7,853 nucleotides of DNA, from positions 1 to 7,853 of the forward strand of contig JAEWAH010000016.1 of the NCBI GenBank assembly GCA_023391725.1. Reading direction: 5' to 3'. Each line of letters opens with the position of its first letter. Positions within the stretch are counted from its first letter, which is position 1. This document shows positions 1 through 7,853 of this stretch, piece by piece. The DNA comes from Bacillota bacterium. Lineage in GTDB: Bacteria > Bacillota > Clostridia > Christensenellales > Aristaeellaceae. The notes beneath the pieces were generated by a model, which was not told the DNA's origin, ran no database searches, and was given only the letters and a program-made list of their open reading frames with translations. Both the position numbers and the translations under genes were made by a program.

Positions 1-65
1 CATCGGCAGGGGATGAATGCTCCCCCGCGCTTTCCCCCATCCTTATCAGAAACTATTTCAAAGTG
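1..65. other. Unassigned left edge, possible tail of an upstream gene
   Basis: These bases lie before the terminator that precedes rpoB. Two forward frames are open from the window edge: one stops at TGA 64-66, just before the terminator stem, and one at TAA 75-77, inside the terminator loop. Neither short peptide resembles the end of ribosomal protein L7/L12 (rplL), the usual upstream neighbour of rpoB. The first 42 bases are GC-rich like coding DNA of this genome, and the rest is AT-rich. It could be the last codons of a gene or a 3' untranslated region; the window is too short to decide. Confidence 0.3.
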
Positions 66-93
66 AAAAGCCGCTAAAAACAGCGGCTTTTTT
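66..93 (+). terminator. Intrinsic terminator upstream of the rpoBC promoter
   Basis: A perfect 10-bp stem pairs AAAAGCCGCT (66-75) with AGCGGCTTTT (82-91) around a 6-base loop. The T-run is six long (88-93), followed after one C by three more T. This is a textbook Rho-independent terminator for rightward transcription entering from outside the window. The A-run on the left arm gives a shorter T-run on the other strand, so weak activity in reverse is possible. It implies that rpoBC depends mainly on its own promoter rather than on read-through. Confidence 0.92.
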
Positions 94-133
94 CTTTAAA
101 TCCTGTTTTATTCGTAAAATCTCACGCAAACAC

Positions 134-182
134 AAAAAAAACTAAACCTGCCCTTGACAAGGTCTGGTAAACATGATAGACT
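134..182 (+). promoter_or_regulatory. Sigma-A-type promoter of rpoBC with extended -10 and A-tract
   Basis: A perfect -35 hexamer TTGACA is at 154-159. After a 17-base spacer comes TAGACT at 177-182, which keeps the important T1, A2 and T6 positions. It is preceded by TG at 174-175 in the extended -10 position. Eight A residues at 134-141 lie about 50 bases before the expected start site, where a UP element would contact the alpha C-terminal domains. Transcription should start near 189-191. The site sits between the terminator and rpoB, as expected for a dedicated promoter. Confidence 0.85.
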
Positions 183-209
183 CTAAACTTGCATCAGTAT
201 CGTTACGGT

Positions 210-295
210 GCGGAAGTATGCCTCCCGTTGGATGTATTGTACACGGTCCCACAAAAAAATGCAACGGGAATTTTGCAAATTTTCGCCGGTTCCGC
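210..295 (+). other. Structured rpoB 5' leader
   Basis: The transcript should carry roughly 140 untranslated bases. TCCCGTTG (223-230) is exactly complementary to CAACGGGA (262-269), giving an 8-bp stem with a 31-base loop, followed by U-rich sequence (270-283). An outer 6-bp pairing, GCGGAA (210-215) with TTCCGC (290-295), would enclose it. A competing small stem, TGCAA (260-264) with TTGCA (273-277), uses part of the same right arm. I do not recognise a known riboswitch or ribosomal-protein leader. Function, if any, is inference; these pairings were found by eye without energy calculation. Confidence 0.4.
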
Positions 296-312
296 TGCTG
301 GCTGGACAACAT

Positions 313-320
313 AAGGGGTG
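313..320 (+). promoter_or_regulatory. rpoB ribosome binding site
   Basis: AAGGGGTG (313-320) resembles the AAGGAGGTG complement of the 16S rRNA tail. It lies about 11 bases before ATG 330. It overlaps or abuts the in-frame GTG 318 and ATG 321, so those cannot be served by it at normal spacing. This supports ATG 330 as the start. Confidence 0.75.
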
Positions 321-329
321 ATGGCGTAT

Positions 330-4049
<3,720 letters not shown>

Positions 4050-4085
4050 GCCGTTTTTGCGGTAAGCAAGCCGTCACTTGGTAAA

Positions 4086-4111
4086 AAGCCCCGGGGCATC
4101 GCCCCGGGCTT
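4086..4111. other. Intercistronic GC-rich stem-loop between rpoB and rpoC
   Basis: AAGCCCCGGGGC (4086-4097) pairs with GCCCCGGGCTT (4101-4111) around a three-base ATC loop. The stem has 11 base pairs and one bulged C in the left arm. On the + strand the stem is followed by CCCTG and has no T-tract, so transcription should pass into rpoC. On the - strand the sequence after the stem is TTTTT (complement of AAAAA 4083-4087), so the same hairpin reads as a terminator for leftward, antisense transcription. It could also be an RNA processing or stabilising element. The structure is clear and the role is inferred. Confidence 0.7.
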
Positions 4112-4125
4112 CCCTGAACAGATTG

Positions 4126-4135
4126 AAGGGAGTGG
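4126..4135 (+). promoter_or_regulatory. rpoC ribosome binding site, partly self-complementary
   Basis: AAGGGAGTGG (4126-4135) contains a GGGAG core nine bases before the TTG start at 4142. AAGGG (4126-4130) is also exactly complementary to CCCTT (4137-4141) across a six-base loop, so a small hairpin could hide the site directly before the start codon. The upstream TCCCT (4111-4115) can compete for the same bases. Confidence 0.7.
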
Positions 4136-4141
4136 ACCCTT

Positions 4142-7705
<3,564 letters not shown>

Positions 7706-7719
7706 AAAAAAGCAGGCTT

Positions 7720-7751
7720 ACGGGGGAGGCTTCCAAAGAAGCTTCCCCCGT
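7720..7751 (+). terminator. Strong stem-loop after rpoC, possible terminator lacking a U-tract
   Basis: ACGGGGGAGGCTTC (7720-7733) pairs with GAAGCTTCCCCCGT (7738-7751) around a CAAA loop, giving 14 pairs of which one is G-U. It begins 15 bases after the rpoC stop, where an operon terminator would be expected. The bases that follow (TACCTATC) contain no T-run, so canonical Rho-independent termination is not supported. It may protect the 3' end of the mRNA after Rho-dependent or other termination. A run of eight A at 7704-7711 precedes the stem. Confidence 0.5.
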
Positions 7752-7800
7752 TACCTATCAAGCGGCGCTGGTTCATTTGGCTGACCGAACAAACGCCATT

Positions 7801-7827
7801 CCACGGCATGGGATCACCACGGCGTGG
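7801..7827. repeat. Short direct repeat, two 11-base copies
   Basis: CCACGGCATGG (7801-7811) and CCACGGCGTGG (7817-7827) differ at one base and are spaced at a 16-base period. The second copy runs into the left arm of the terminal palindrome, so both may belong to one intergenic repeat unit. No coding frame is apparent across them. Confidence 0.5.
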
Positions 7828-7851
7828 CGGGCGCACAATGTGCGCCCCTAC
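7824..7851. repeat. Palindromic intergenic repeat unit (GGGCGCACA/TGTGCGCCC)
   Basis: GGGCGCACA (7829-7837) and TGTGCGCCC (7839-7847) form a perfect 9-bp inverted repeat around a single A. The pairing extends outward, past one bulged C at 7828, by four more pairs between GTGG (7824-7827) and CTAC (7848-7851), one of them G-U. As I remember, GTAGGGGCG-type palindromes ending in CGCCCCTAC are dispersed between genes in many gut Clostridia; this unit matches that shape. It is not followed by a T-run. The window ends two bases later, so the full unit may be longer. Confidence 0.6.
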
Positions 7852-7853
7852 TG

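Noticed and set aside
318..329. Upstream in-frame starts GTG 318 and ATG 321 for rpoB
   Set aside because: They overlap or abut the ribosome binding site, and homologues begin at the position of ATG 330.
4057..4085. Possible promoter for rpoC in the intergenic gap (TTGCGG...GGTAAA)
   Set aside because: The -10 match is poor and there is no extended -10, so read-through from the rpoB promoter explains expression.

Overview
The window holds the rpoB-rpoC transcription unit of a bacterium: the two large catalytic subunits (beta and beta-prime) of the DNA-dependent RNA polymerase, both complete and intact. Protein features point to a GC-rich member of the Firmicutes (Bacillota), most likely class Clostridia. 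The RpoB start (MVHEVQMGK...RMSFSRI) and the RpoC start (MFELTNLDSIQIG) match clostridial homologues as I remember them. RpoC lacks the large trigger-loop insertion of enterobacteria. Codons strongly prefer G or C in the third position. The palindromic repeat at the right edge resembles short intergenic repeats of gut Clostridia. I cannot name a genus.

Layout: bases 1-65 are unassigned sequence, possibly the tail of an upstream gene. An intrinsic terminator at 66-93 isolates the unit from what precedes it. A strong sigma-A-type promoter (TTGACA, 17-base spacer, extended -10) lies at 154-182, behind an A-tract. About 140 bases of untranslated leader follow, with an 8-bp perfect stem and a competing alternative stem. 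rpoB runs 330-4049. A 92-base gap contains a GC-rich stem-loop and the rpoC ribosome binding site, and rpoC (TTG start) runs 4142-7705. The last 148 bases contain no gene that I can see. They hold a strong stem-loop without a U-tract, a short direct repeat, and a perfect palindrome that looks like part of a dispersed intergenic repeat.

The two genes are transcribed together and their products assemble on an alpha dimer, with omega and sigma, into the RNA polymerase. All catalytic and zinc-binding residues that I checked are present: the NADFDGD metal site, the trigger-loop Met-Arg-His positions, the bridge helix, two four-cysteine zinc sites, and the GDK/RHGNKG motif of beta.

I found no evidence of a new biological system. 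This is a conserved housekeeping locus. What merits a second look is in the non-coding parts (leader fold, intercistronic hairpin, rpoC start region, terminal repeat) and a few protein details (acidic RpoB tail, Pro in the rifampicin region, enlarged RpoC zinc ribbon).
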